DNA from: Sporothrix humicola
Taxonomy: Eukaryota; Ascomycota; Sordariomycetes; Ophiostomatales; Ophiostomataceae
Length of the DNA: 64,000 nucleotides
NCBI GenBank assembly: GCA_021396245.1
Contig: WNYE01000054.1
Coordinates: forward strand, 186,001-250,000
Direction of reading: 5' to 3'
The notes under the pieces are model-generated. The model was not told where the DNA came from, did not search any database, and was given only the letters and a program-made list of their open reading frames with translations. The translations under genes and the position numbers were made by a program. Below are positions 21,951 to 32,459 of this stretch, piece after piece (the stretch's first letter is position 1; each line of letters opens with the position of its first letter).

Positions 21951-24900
21951 ATGATGGAGACTCCTATTTCTGCAAACTTCCCCAGCACGAGCACGAGGGA
22001 CCACCATCAGCCTCGTCGCCCTTCATATACCCGCGCCTCGTCTCGCTCGAGCACCGGCGCCGCTTCAGACTCTCGAATGTCGGCACACACCACTGCGGAC
22101 CGTTCAATGTCGAACCTGACACCATCACCACAGCCGCCTTTGTTGCAGCAGCAAACGTCCTCGTCCTCCTCCTCATCACAACAACCCTCTTCTCACCTCG
22201 TCCACCGCTTCCAGAACGGCGCAAACAAGAGAGCATCGCCAGCTCCCAGCACCAGCACCGACTCTTCAAGGTTCCGGTCTCTGAACAACGACTCTACATC
22301 CGAACTCAAGTCCAGCGACTCCAAGCCGTCTCTCACTGCAACATCAAGCTATCTCCAAGAGAAGCTGCTCAAGGAACGCAAAGTCGAAAGTGAACGCAGC
22401 TCAAGCCGCCTCAGCAACGACAAGATGGGCTCAACAGCAGATCTTCGTGCCGCAGCCTCGCCAGCACGCGCACCGTTTGACATCAGCCGGCCCAAGTCTA
22501 GCGCAGGACATCTCGATGGGGGCAAGAAGAAGGTCGGCGTTGGCCTGAAGGAGATGGAACAGGTAAGCATATATGGCTATGTATTGATTGACCGTTCTCT
22601 ATCCATATTTGACTCACTAACACTCATAGACTCTCACGAACCTTCACAAACAAAACTTTGACCTAAAACTCGAACTGTACCACCGCCGCGAAAAGCAGAC
22701 ATCCCTCGAAGAACGATGCGAAAGCCTGGAGACCGAGAAGCATGAGCTGGAGGAGATCAATGACAAGCTCATGGTCGAACTTGAGATGCGCGACAAGGCT
22801 GTCGAAGAAGCTGTCGCCATGATCGTATCTCTGGAGGCTCGTCTCGAAGAGCTTTTCCAAGAACGCGAGATGATGCAGCAGCAGGCCGTGAAGGAACAGT
22901 TCTTTGCAACCGACGCTAGACTACGGAGTGCCCTGTCGAATGCCCTCCACGAGACGGCTGGCAACCAGGCCGCCGAATCTGTCACATCATTTGACGACAC
23001 ACCGAAAGCAAAGAACAAGGCTGACGACGCTCGCACGATCAACCGCATGCCCAGTTTCGTGTCTGTCCACAGCGAGCTCACCGAGAATCTGCGTAACGTG
23101 TATCTCGGCACTCGTGTTGGCAGTCTTGCCAGCCTCCCGCGCATGTCAGAAGACCTCGATATTGACCGCATTGCCAGCCCTAGCCTCAGTGTTCTGAGCG
23201 AGAGCTCTTTCCTCAGCATATATGGCAAGAAACGCGAGGTCCCAACACACATCACCTCGGCACCGGCCGAGCCACGGCCCATGTCACCTGCGGCCTGTGT
23301 CCCAGATATCCCTCGCAGCATGCCCGACGCCAGCCTGAACGTGGAAGAGTCGAACGGATCTGCCGCTGCTGTCGTGGCCCACGCTCTTGCTTCGACAACA
23401 CAAGCACCTTCCACTACAAACGGAAAATCATCATCACATACCCCGTCCTCGTCGACACCGACTAAGAAGCGGTCGTCTTCGAGCAACCGCAACCCTCACT
23501 TGAGCGCCAACCAGAACGCCGCCGCCTTCAACGCCCTTACAGACTTCCTCGGCACCAACTCTCCACTTCGCCAGCTGGAGAAGATGGAGATGTCACTACA
23601 AGCGATGAACGACGCTTCTCGCCCTGCTAGCCAGCATGGCCACAGCCGCGGGGAGATCGAGTCACTGGCCCGCCACCTTCGCGAACACGAGATTGGCAAG
23701 TCGTATGCTCGCCAGGAGAAGAAGGACGCCCTGCGCAGAGTCCGCACCGACGCGCCCTTCCCCCGCGAATCTCACAACCTGCCGCCCACACCCGACACCA
23801 TCTCGACCTCGACTCTCCGCCGGTACAAGAACTCCAACGACACTCTTTGCCTCCAGGACAAGGAGACTGCCGCCAACGAGCGCAGCTATCTGACTATCTC
23901 GGAGGCGAACACCTCGCGCTCCAGCAGCGGCGAGAAGCGCATCTCGACCCTTGAGTCCTTTGTTGACAGCATCCCCGCCATGCACCCGCCATCGACCTCT
24001 GCCTTCAACAGCCGCCGCCACGAAATTAGCGGCCGCAGCAGCTACTTTGACAACCAGCTGCACATTCCGCCTCGCCCCCGGTCGGCCGACGAGACGACGA
24101 TTTCGCACCACGGCCGCGGCAGTGTCTGGGGCGACTCGGACAGTTCCGACGATGATATGGACATTGACGGAAACGACTCGGCGTCTCTGCACGATTACTG
24201 GTTGCGCGAGAGCCTGCGTCCGACCGGCCAAGCGCCCGCGCCCTCCAAGAGCCGCAGCCGCCGCGGTGGCCGTGTATCTCCGGACCTCTTCAGCTTCCCG
24301 ACGACCTCCAACGGCTGGGCCACGACGGCCATGTTTGGCTCCCTAAGCGGCCAGGGCTACCAAGGCTCGGCGCCGCTGGCCCAGACTCTGGACGCCCTTG
24401 GTGCTTCTCTGCCATCTCCGGCTGCGGGCCTTTTTGGTTCCAGCGGTCTGCTGGCCTCGCCGCTTCCGTATGGCATGAATGGTATCCCATCGGGACCGCC
24501 GCCACCTCCCCACCGCCGCTCGAGTCTGCACGCCCATACCGGCTCGACCCACGGTTCGCGCAGTGGATCGCGCCACGGCACGGCACCTGGCACACCATCG
24601 CTGGGCACACCGAGCCTTGTTAACAACAAGAGCCGGAGGTCGCCCACACGCCCCGGAACAACTGCCAGCAAGGACGAATCCAGACACGACAGCCTCACCC
24701 AGTCGCAACCACCGACACCCGCCGCTGCTCCCGCCCAGCAGGAACAGACGACTCTGCCTAAGCAGCGGCACTACCCGCCCGCATCAGGCTCGAACAACAA
24801 TGCCACCCGCAGCCGCGTGATGAGCCTGTTCCGACGGTCGGGCTCGCACGAGCCCAACTCGGCAGCCAACACGGCTCTGACGACATCGGCGACCGTCCCT

Positions 24901-25230
24901 TCGACAGCGACTGCAGCTGCTGCAACACCTACGGAGGAGAAGGCCTCGGCGCCCGCCATTGGCATGCCCTCGCGTGTCCGCCGCAACGACTTGGACGACG
25001 ACGCCGGCAACAATGTGAGCGCGACGCCGCCGCCAATCCTGCGCAACCCTCGCCCCGCGCGGGGAGCTGAGGAGACCGTTGACGCCGAGGCCAAGGACGC
25101 GCCTGCGCCTGTGACGGATCCGGCACCGCAAGAGCCTGCGCCCGCCCCGCCCGCCGCACCGCCTCTCCAGCAGGAGGTCCGCAAGAAGTGGCTGGGACGG
25201 GTGACGGGCCTGCGCAACCGGGCGGGCTAG
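21951..25230 (+). CDS. Centrosomin-motif (Cnn_1N) coiled-coil protein, probable MTOC/spindle-pole component
   Basis: Exons 21951-22562 and 22630-25230, with a 67-bp intron (GTAAGC...ACTAAC...ATAG), giving 1070 aa. The start context is GCCGCCATGATGG. Residues 1-200 are Ser/Thr/Gln-rich and disordered. Immediately after the splice comes TLTNLHKQNFDLKLELYHRR, which matches the centrosomin N-terminal motif 1 (Cnn_1N) of gamma-tubulin-complex tethering proteins. It runs into a coiled coil (EERCESLETEKHELEEINDKL, EEAVAMIVSLEARLEELFQE) to about residue 285. The remaining 780 residues are Ser/Pro/Arg-rich with many likely phosphosites and end in a basic tail (KKWLGRVTGLRNRAG). The family includes fission yeast Mto1/Pcp1 and Aspergillus ApsB, but which one is orthologous cannot be told from this. 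A microtubule-organising role is inferred from the motif. Confidence 0.78.
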
Positions 25231-26113
25231 TGGTCTCGCAACGTGAGCTCTCCGGGCGACAGTCGTGGTGGTTGTGGGAGTCCTGCCAGCGACTCCAAGG
25301 TGGACTGGTTTGACGTGGGCACTGACAGCAAGCCTCGGTGGCACACTTTTTCTGGGCGGTAAAGGGGCCACCCGTTTGTCTTTCATCGGCTTCATTTCTT
25401 TTTTCTATTTTGGCGGTACCAGCACGCCATTCCAAATTTTGCTTTTATTGCGCTTGGATTGGAAGGACGTTTGTTTTCTTGTTCTTGTCTTTTCAGTCAG
25501 CACTTTTGCATTCTGGCCCACGGTGTTTGTCTTTACTGCGTTGGATCTGTTTTCTGTCGTCATTTGTTATCGGTTCATGGCGTCTTCCTCTTGTGCATTT
25601 ATCGTGCATTTCTGCACCTCTTCATTTCGACTGTAGCCAAAACCCAAACAAGGGATCGTTCGAGGGTTAGGTGTTTATGGGAAACTGGTATTTGTTAGTT
25701 GCGCTTCTTTTACAAAGATTGCCATTCTGCTGTTATTTAGGAACACTGGGAAACAAAATTGAACTGGACAGAGAAAGATTGGGCTCTGTCACCATTTGCG
25801 CAACAATACAAACTATGTACAATACAAATTGACAATGAATTTGGAGCCAGCCCAGACAATTGGAATTAAAACGTGAAGTAGGACGTAGATAATTTGGTTT
25901 GAATTCAAACCGCTTGTGTCGCGTTGAAATGCAAACGATGTTAAACTGGCCAATGAGAGCCACGCATTTTCGTTGAAGGGAGAACGTGGCTGCGGAACGT
26001 GGCCGTTTTGCATCCCGTCTTCGGATCGTCACAACTAAAACGAATATGCTCTTCTTTTCGGCTCTGCTTACCCTCCAATGAAAAGTTGTACATCGTGAGG
26101 CCACAGATACATC
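25231..26113. other. Intergenic region, no gene seen
   Basis: About 880 bp holding the T-rich 3' UTR of the Cnn_1N gene and the promoter of the membrane protein at 26114. Short open frames on both strands lack domain signatures. Confidence 0.5.
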
Positions 26114-27271
26114 ATGACAGAATCAATACGACAACGAACGCGGAAAGAGGGTTTGGCTGCAGAGGATGATGCACGCAACGCACCAAGCCCTGCACCGGCA
26201 GCATCAAGCCTGGACGCCAATACCTCACAACCAACAGCACGGCCGTCTTCCTTTTTCACGGTGCCGACTATTGTCCTCACTGGGCCTGGCACACCTTTAT
26301 TTCACAGTATTCTGGGACAGCACATCTACGATCTCATCGCAAGGCGCATTACTGAAAGCGCAGCCAGTCACACTATGGAGTGCCTCTTGACAGCCACAGA
26401 TGGTGTGGTCAGCCACGCTTGGGTCGTACTACGAGAGTCTGTATTCAAGACAGGTACAACAAGATCCGCCATACCCGACTTTGCCGCCGCCATTGTCTTC
26501 AACCACGCGCGGCGCACAATCTGGTTCGGCCAGCCCGCCGTTGGTTTCTTCCTCTTGCCCACACCAGACGACGACTGGCGGCTACTACTCGCCCGGCCGG
26601 ACGTTTTTCTCGAGGACGTCGTCAAGGCTGCGAGAGGCGGGCGGTACTTGCACGCCATTCTTTTCAAATTACTTTGGGATCTTGTCGCTGGGGGTGCCAC
26701 AGCACTTCTCGTTACTGCAGATGACTCCAAGTTACTTCAAGTAATCCCTCCTAACTTGAGGTCAACACCCCGAGGCAAGGCTGTTGCGAGAACACTTGTC
26801 CGTCGAACGAAAGATATTGCCGCTGCGCTCTTTATTGTCTGGCTCTTTTCGTGCATCGAGTATGCTGTGGCGCAATCGTCCTCCGTTTTGGCGACCGGGT
26901 ACGCCGTCTGGATGATACTGGCAGTACCTGGCAAGGGCGGCCTCGACTTGTTGGTGAAGATCCTGTTTGGCGGCAATCTTTCAACGACATTCTGGACCCT
27001 CTTTTTTCTCTGGACGCAATTGGTCGTGTACTCCTGGAAAGGCCTGGTGCCGCTGGTCGGGAGAAGCTTTGCCAATCCTGTGCGACAGCCTGGCCTCCTT
27101 CTTTCGATCGTCTTTTCTGTTGTGATGATGGACACGCTTCTACGCTATCGCAGCAAGCTGTACCTCGCCATTGAGACGAGCGGGTTTTTCTTTTTTCTGG
27201 GGTACGCAGTGATCTCAGCCATGATGGTGGCTGCTGGAAGAAAGAAGGGGGTGGGCAAGAAAACGTCGTGA
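26114..27271 (+). CDS. Multi-pass membrane protein of unknown function
   Basis: Single exon, 385 aa, start ATCATGA with A at -3. Residues 1-45 are polar and Ala/Pro-rich. Residues 50-230 are a soluble, mixed alpha/beta segment containing TVPTIVLTGPGTPLF, FNHARRTIWFGQPAVGFFLL and YLHAILFKLLWDLVAGGATALL. The last 150 residues have about four hydrophobic spans: around ALFIVWLFSCIEYAV, ATGYAVWMILAV, WTLFFLWTQLVVYSW with LLLSIVFSVVMM, and FFFFLGYAVISAMMVAA. It ends in a basic tail GRKKGVGKKTS that probably faces the cytosol. I do not recognise the family. No signal peptide. Confidence 0.65.
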   Translation: MTESIRQRTRKEGLAAEDDARNAPSPAPAASSLDANTSQPTARPSSFFTVPTIVLTGPGTPLFHSILGQHIYDLIARRITESAASHTMECLLTATDGVVSHAWVVLRESVFKTGTTRSAIPDFAAAIVFNHARRTIWFGQPAVGFFLLPTPDDDWRLLLARPDVFLEDVVKAARGGRYLHAILFKLLWDLVAGGATALLVTADDSKLLQVIPPNLRSTPRGKAVARTLVRRTKDIAAALFIVWLFSCIEYAVAQSSSVLATGYAVWMILAVPGKGGLDLLVKILFGGNLSTTFWTLFFLWTQLVVYSWKGLVPLVGRSFANPVRQPGLLLSIVFSVVMMDTLLRYRSKLYLAIETSGFFFFLGYAVISAMMVAAGRKKGVGKKTS

Positions 27272-27771
27272 AGGGGAACTGTGTCGAGGAGATCCACAAG
27301 CCGAATAAAAAGAAGATTGAATCAAACCGTGCGCTCTTTTGCGCCAGATATTCTGACGTCCCCAACCACATGTCTCTTTCTCGACTCCTCCCCTCCGATC
27401 CTATGCGAGATTAGATTGATAAAAAAATCAATCACGAATCTCTCCCCCCAAAAAGTCCCCACCATCCCACATCCCACGTTCCCACATGCTGCGACCCTAC
27501 TCTTTTCGGCCTAGACCGTGCATCTCTGCCCGGTCTTCGGCAAAGGAGGACTCCAGAGTCCAGACAAAAGTGGCAGGTGGCTTGCATACGCAATGCTCCA
27601 GATCTTGCCTTTTCATGTCTTTTTGTCTCCCCTCTTACTGTCGTCAATCTTCATGCATGTGGGCAAGCATCTCTCCGTTCTCCGTCTTTCTCAATCGCTG
27701 CCTTATGACACTTCTTCAGACCCTTAACAACTCACGACCTCCTTTGCACGACAACCCCTCACTGTGCCAGA
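27272..27771. promoter_or_regulatory. Promoter of the Zn2Cys6 gene at 27772
   Basis: 500 bp, C/T-rich toward the start codon. No other gene seen. Confidence 0.45.
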
Positions 27772-29661
27772 ATGCAGCTCGGCCCCTATGACGGGCGCAA
27801 GAAGCGCTCACGATGTGTAGCGTGCGCTGCTAGCCACCTCAAGGTTGGTCTCTCAGCGTCCTGCCCATTCCCTTTTCAGAGCCTCGCCTAACCCCCCCTC
27901 CAGTGCTCATCACAACAGCCTTGCACGGCGTGTACTCGGCGCGGCATGACCTGTACCTATCCGGCGCCCCGAACCGCGGCAGTCCCCATCATTGTCGAGT
28001 CGTCGTATGGCCGACAACTAACAAAGCGACGGGCGACCCGACAACAACCGTCGTCAACATCGATCTTCAGTCTGGCAACACCATCATCCGACCCGTCCGG
28101 CTACTACATGCACCACTTTTATGCTTTCGTCGGCCGCAACGATTTTACCGGGAAAGCCGCCGCCGTGCAGAACGACCTCCAGCATCTGAGCCGCGTCGGC
28201 GCCGCCACCTACTTGAGAAACGCCATGCTGGCCATTGGAGCCATGCACGCCGCCAACATGGGGATGCATGATGGGCCGGACGGTGTTGTAGACCTTGACT
28301 CCTCTGCCGACACCCCGTCGCTCCGCCTCGGCCCCAACTTGATCAAGCCGACCGGCCGCCGTCGCGCCGCGCTCGAGTACTACGCCGCGGCCGTGTCGGG
28401 TCTATCGAGAACGCTGGCCGCCGCATCGTGCAACTTGCTTTCCGGCGAGGACCTGCGGGACGCCATCCTGTGGACAACCTTGCTTTTAGGGTTCTATGAA
28501 CTGATGAACGAGACCCCACCGGGCGAGGGCTGGCGGCTGCACATGGTCCACGGGACAGGAAGGGCGCTACGGGCGAGCGGTGCTGCCTGTTGTCGGCGCG
28601 GGCGGTCGCGGACGTTCTTCTTGCAGGCGCGTGTCTTTGAGGTGTTCCGGGCGGTGATTTGTTCGGATGCAACGTTTCTGACGGATCCCGAGTGGACCAA
28701 TCTGCTGGACGAAATGTGGGTGGACGGGGCGGCGGGCAACGCCATCCGTGACGACATCGACAACAACAACAACCAGCGGGGATGGCATCCGCTCGATTCG
28801 CTCCTGGACGTGGTTGCGCAGTGCACGAAGCTGCGGTTCCGGATCCGCGGGTTTTTGGCGCAGTGTCGGGACGGTGTGTTGACAGACGATGAAATCTTGC
28901 TGGAAGGACCGTCGATATCGAGCCGGGCTGTCTCTCTCCGAAAAGCGCTGGAGCGATGGTCAGCCACGTACAGCGATGAGGCGGGTTTTCTTCAGAGAAT
29001 GTGGTCCTCTCCGGACACGTCGACTCTCTCCCCAACGCCTGCAAATCCAGACTTGAACTTGGAATCGTATTCAACATCAACTTCATCCTCCTCGACCTAT
29101 TCTTCGACAACACCCCCGTCTTCGACCACAACGCCCTCCTCCTTCTCTCCTCCATCAACACCACCAGCCTATCCTCTGACCACCGACCCAAGCCTGCTGC
29201 TCGCCCACGTCTTTTGCGCCGCCGCCCATGCCTACTTGTCCGGCATCTTCGACTACGAAATGGACCAGTGGCACGCCATCCGCCAGCAGCCGCCCACGCT
29301 GACGACCGACCAGCTCCAAGTCCACGTCGATACAATTCTCCGATACGCAGCGCCAGCCCTCGCCAACACCAACATTGCCCCCATCTTGTTGCTGTTCCCG
29401 CTTCGAATCGCCGGCGCACGCTCGCGCTATCCACGCCAACGCACAGAAGTGCTGCGCCTGCTGGCCATTGTCGGCCAAATGTACGCGGCGGCACGTTACT
29501 ACTCTGCGCACCTGCAGCGACTGTGGGTGCGCATGGCCGAGGAGGAGCGGCAAAAAGAAAAGGGAGCACACAAATCGAGCGAAGCAAGGCCCAGTAAAGA
29601 AAGAACACTTGTCATCAGCGTTAGTAATGGAGACGGAGTGAGTACAGGGAGTGGCTCATGA
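27772..29661 (+). CDS. Zn2Cys6 transcription factor (Fungal_trans_2-like)
   Basis: Exon 1 is 27772-27843 and exon 2 is 27904-29661. The 60-bp intron (GTTGGT...CCTAAC...CCAG) falls inside the zinc cluster; 609 aa. The cluster is C15-x2-C18-x6-C25-x5-C31-x2-C34-x6-C41 (CVACAASHLK, then CSSQQPCTACTRRGMTC), preceded by the basic GRKKRSR. The C-terminal domain opens YYMHHFYAFVGRNDFTGKAA and YLRNAMLAIGAMHAANMG, a pattern common to the fungal-specific transcription factor domain 2 family. A Ser/Thr/Pro-rich stretch lies at about residues 395-440, before the final helical part. It is a nuclear regulator with unknown targets. Without the first exon the open frame would appear to start at 27946 and would lose most of the DNA-binding domain. 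Confidence 0.85.
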
Positions 29662-30495
29662 CGAAGAGGGGGTAAAGGATGCTCGTAGACTTAGCCTTGG
29701 GCACAGGCGAGCATGTGCTTCGTTGGATTACAACCATGCTGGACGGAAGGCGTTTGGGTATGGGGCGGAGTAAGGCTGGTTTGGTTTGATTTTTTTAGAT
29801 CAGGAAAAAGGTTAAGAAAGGAAAGTTTGAGATTCAAATATGATATCCATGACGAGGGGGTGGCCGACATATTTATACATGGGCGGTGCTTCCGACAAAA
29901 TTGAAGACAGATTATATTTTGAGAGAGAATCGACGTCACCATTACTGTCAGAAGACTACACCGTAGCCACACACCAAAGCACTCTACGCCTATTTAAGGG
30001 GGCGAGACTAAACTGGTGTGATCGTGAATAAGGGTCCCCCCTCTGATTGGCTAGCACCGCTAGTTTTTCACGAAGTAAACAAAAATATACCTCGATACTT
30101 GAATACCAGAGTACATCGTCCGCGCGTACACTTCCAGCCCTTTCTACGGCCCTAATTTGGGCCTCATCTTGTGCTATTCGTGAATAAGCCCATGGACGTG
30201 ACGAAATCTCTGCATCATAGTGTCCTCGATCTCGTTGTCCTTGGGACAAAGCAAATGTCTACAAATATGTGTCCAAATCCCCCGGATTTGATTTTGATCT
30301 CGCTTCTCTTTCTTCCCCATACACAAACTTTTTCGTTTGCTATGCTCCAAGTTCTTCTTGATCAAAGCAATCTGAACAAGTTTCATTATCACCGTCTCAC
30401 ATCTCACCATCTCTTCCAACTTTCATCGTCAACTGCAACTTCAACATCTATCTCTACTTTTACTCCTTCATCTGTTCTGCACCTCTACCGTCAAG
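29662..30495. other. Intergenic region, no gene seen
   Basis: About 830 bp. The 3' UTR of the Zn2Cys6 gene comes first; the last 130 bp before 30496 are a C/T- and A/C-rich leader. Short open frames have no domain signature. Confidence 0.45.
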
Positions 30496-31062
30496 ATGAG
30501 CTGCTTCATGGTCTCCTACTACGACCTCTCCCTCGAGGAGATCATCGACCTCGTCAACGAGGACGACCTTCCCGACACCATTCTGCATCGCCGCTGCCGC
30601 ATCTGCGACCACCTCCACAAGCGGATCAGCGCTGCCAAGAAGAGCGTCAAGGCAAAGATGCGCGCCATAGCCAACAAGCTGCGCTCTCTTGTGGGAAAGT
30701 CTCCCGTCGAGAAGCCCCAGCCTGTGCGCGAGCTCTTTACGCCAGCCAGTCTTGTGTGTGAGGGCGACCCTGCGGAGAACGACAACACTCCCCTGCAGCG
30801 CGTCACCACTGGCCGGTCCATCATGTCCGCCATGTCCAGCATGTCCACCACCTCGTCTGTCGTGTCACTAACGCCCTCGCGGCTACAATGGGCATCCCGT
30901 GCGAGCGGCATGTCGGAGCAGGACATGGTCGACGAGTACTTGAACCACGTCCTGCAGACCCAGCCGCCGCGCCTCACCAGCGTCGAGAACCCGCTGTTCT
31001 CTGAGCGCATGGTCGCCTACATCCAGCAGCTGCAGAAGGAGTACTGGGCGGCGAGTGAATAA
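30496..31062 (+). CDS. 188-aa protein of unknown function
   Basis: Single exon, start GTCAAGATGAG with A at -3 after a clean pyrimidine-rich leader. The N-terminal 65 residues are charged and probably helical (DLSLEEIIDLVNEDDLPD, then HRRCRICDHLHKR, then AAKKSVKAKMRAIANKLRSL). The cluster C-x2-C-x-H-x-H could bind a metal but matches no family I know. The middle is Ser/Thr-rich (MSAMSSMSTTSSVVSL). The C-terminus is helical (MVDEYLNHVLQTQ, MVAYIQQLQKEYW). No signal peptide or membrane span. Codon use is C/G-ending like neighbouring genes, which supports a real gene. Function unknown. Confidence 0.6.
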   Translation: MSCFMVSYYDLSLEEIIDLVNEDDLPDTILHRRCRICDHLHKRISAAKKSVKAKMRAIANKLRSLVGKSPVEKPQPVRELFTPASLVCEGDPAENDNTPLQRVTTGRSIMSAMSSMSTTSSVVSLTPSRLQWASRASGMSEQDMVDEYLNHVLQTQPPRLTSVENPLFSERMVAYIQQLQKEYWAASE

Positions 31063-31636
31063 ACGTGCGACTTTGATTTTTTGGCCGCAAGGCCAAAAAT
31101 GAAAAATTCAAAAGTCAAAGTCACGGGCAGCACACACTCGTCGCTTAGGGCTGGCGATGCAAGGGTCGACTTACAGCCGACTTACACCGGCACTTGATTT
31201 GTTAGTCGATGTCGGTCTTGGCCAATCACATCGCCGCACCAATTCGACGAACCAAACAGCCAAAGAGAGCACTCCCTCTTTGGAGTTTTGGATTTGGAGT
31301 CGACCACCAATCACCAAAAATCGAAAATCGAAAATCGACGTTAGTCTTTTCTCTTTCGGTGGTTTGGTGTTTTTGGTGTCGACCACCCCTCATCTGGCAC
31401 ACCTTTGCGATGAAGTCATTCTTTGTCGCCCCCGACTAGATCACCACCAGACAGTACTTGCATCTACCGCGATGAATTGAACACACGAGTCTGTAGTCTG
31501 TCCGCACTAGTCGAGAGGTCACCTGCCTCGAGATGAGGGGAAGTCTTTTGTCGCCGCCCGTCGTCCGTCGTCGTCCGTCGTCTGTCCTGCGATGTTCTCT
31601 TCTTCAACACGAATTGAACAATCACACAAACACAAC
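31063..31636. other. Intergenic region with a 3'-UTR hairpin and short repeats
   Basis: Holds the hairpin at 31078-31099, a small ATCGAAA triplication at about 31319-31338, and GTCGTCC-type repeats at about 31548-31580 in the leader of the next gene. CACCAAAAA at 31312-31320 can pair with TTTTTGGTG at 31371-31379. No gene seen. Confidence 0.45.
31078..31099 (+). terminator. Perfect 9-bp hairpin with GNRA loop just after the 188-aa gene stop
   Basis: TTTTTGGCC, loop GCAA, then GGCCAAAAA. The stem is perfect and the loop fits the stable GNRA class. Flanking GACTTTGA and TCAAAAGTC extend it imperfectly to roughly 31069-31116. It lies 16 bp after the stop at 31062, so it would sit in the 3' UTR. 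It resembles an RNA stability or 3'-end element, but its role is inferred. Confidence 0.5.
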
Positions 31637-31954
31637 ATGGACAAGACAATCATGGACAAGATTACGACTACGACTACGACTGCGACTTCAACTACAATCA
31701 CTCCCACTGCGCCGGCCTCCCCGCCGCAGAGCAAGCTCCAGCTCCGCGCAAAGGCCAAGCTCGAGGCCGTCATGAACGGCCGCGGCCACCACACCAGCAC
31801 CACCAACCGCATCGGCACCTCGCGCCATCCGTCCATGTCCGACGGCAGCCCCAGCCCGTCCGGGGCCGGCATCGCCAACATGGTGTCGCACCCGCCGCGC
31901 CGTCCCTCGACAGGCGGCTTGCTGAAGCGTATCAACTCGCAGCCGGCCTATTAA
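31637..31954 (+). CDS. Small basic protein of unknown function
   Basis: 105 aa from the ATG at 31637 (ACAACATGG, A at -3). An in-frame ATG at 31592 would add 15 residues that read like leader. The N-terminus is a Thr-rich run from ACT/ACG repeats. The rest contains a basic helix (QSKLQLRAKAKLEAVMNG) and a Ser/Pro/Arg part with RRPSTGGLLKRI, which has a consensus basophilic kinase site (RRPS). No signal peptide or span. C/G-ending codons support coding. I do not recognise a family. Confidence 0.5.
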   Translation: MDKTIMDKITTTTTTATSTTITPTAPASPPQSKLQLRAKAKLEAVMNGRGHHTSTTNRIGTSRHPSMSDGSPSPSGAGIANMVSHPPRRPSTGGLLKRINSQPAY

Positions 31955-32459
31955 CCCGACAGTGGGGGGGAAGGCAATGAGCGCGGGTTGATGGCAATGG
32001 TGAAGGTATTGGGAGAAAAAAAAAAATGAAATGAAAAAAATGAGATAAAGAAGTCAAGGAACCGAAATCATCTGTTTGTCTTTTTAGTCTAGTTCATCAA
32101 ATTGACCATCTGTTTCATTTACTTCAACTGCCATGCTCTGAATTAATCAGTATCTACATTTCAACCAATTCTAAGAGTCAATCTGAAGAGTGCAAAAGTG
32201 CTTGTTTTGTTATTGTCTAAGTTACGAGATGCCCCTGCTAGCCAGGGGGATTGTGGTAAAGTACAATGCTTCAAGTCACGTGGCCTCGAGAGTGCTTAGG
32301 TAACCCGACAGAATCCAGCATATCGTCAAGTGTTTAACGCAGTTTAAAATACGTGGTCATTTATTGGAAAGTAAAGCCTATCAAAACAAAGAAAACAGGA
32401 GAACAATAAAATGGAGAAATGTAGAAGGATAAAAAACGAGCGCGCCGCTCATCAACAGC
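31955..32459. other. Convergent intergenic region
   Basis: About 500 bp of moderately A/T-rich sequence with poly-A and AATAAA-like elements on both strands (for example near 32405). It serves as the 3' region of the genes on each side. No gene seen. Confidence 0.5.

Noticed and set aside
22610..22616. TGACTCA near the end of the Cnn_1N intron
   Set aside because: Lies inside an intron of a gene with no link to amino acid metabolism, so chance is the simplest reading.
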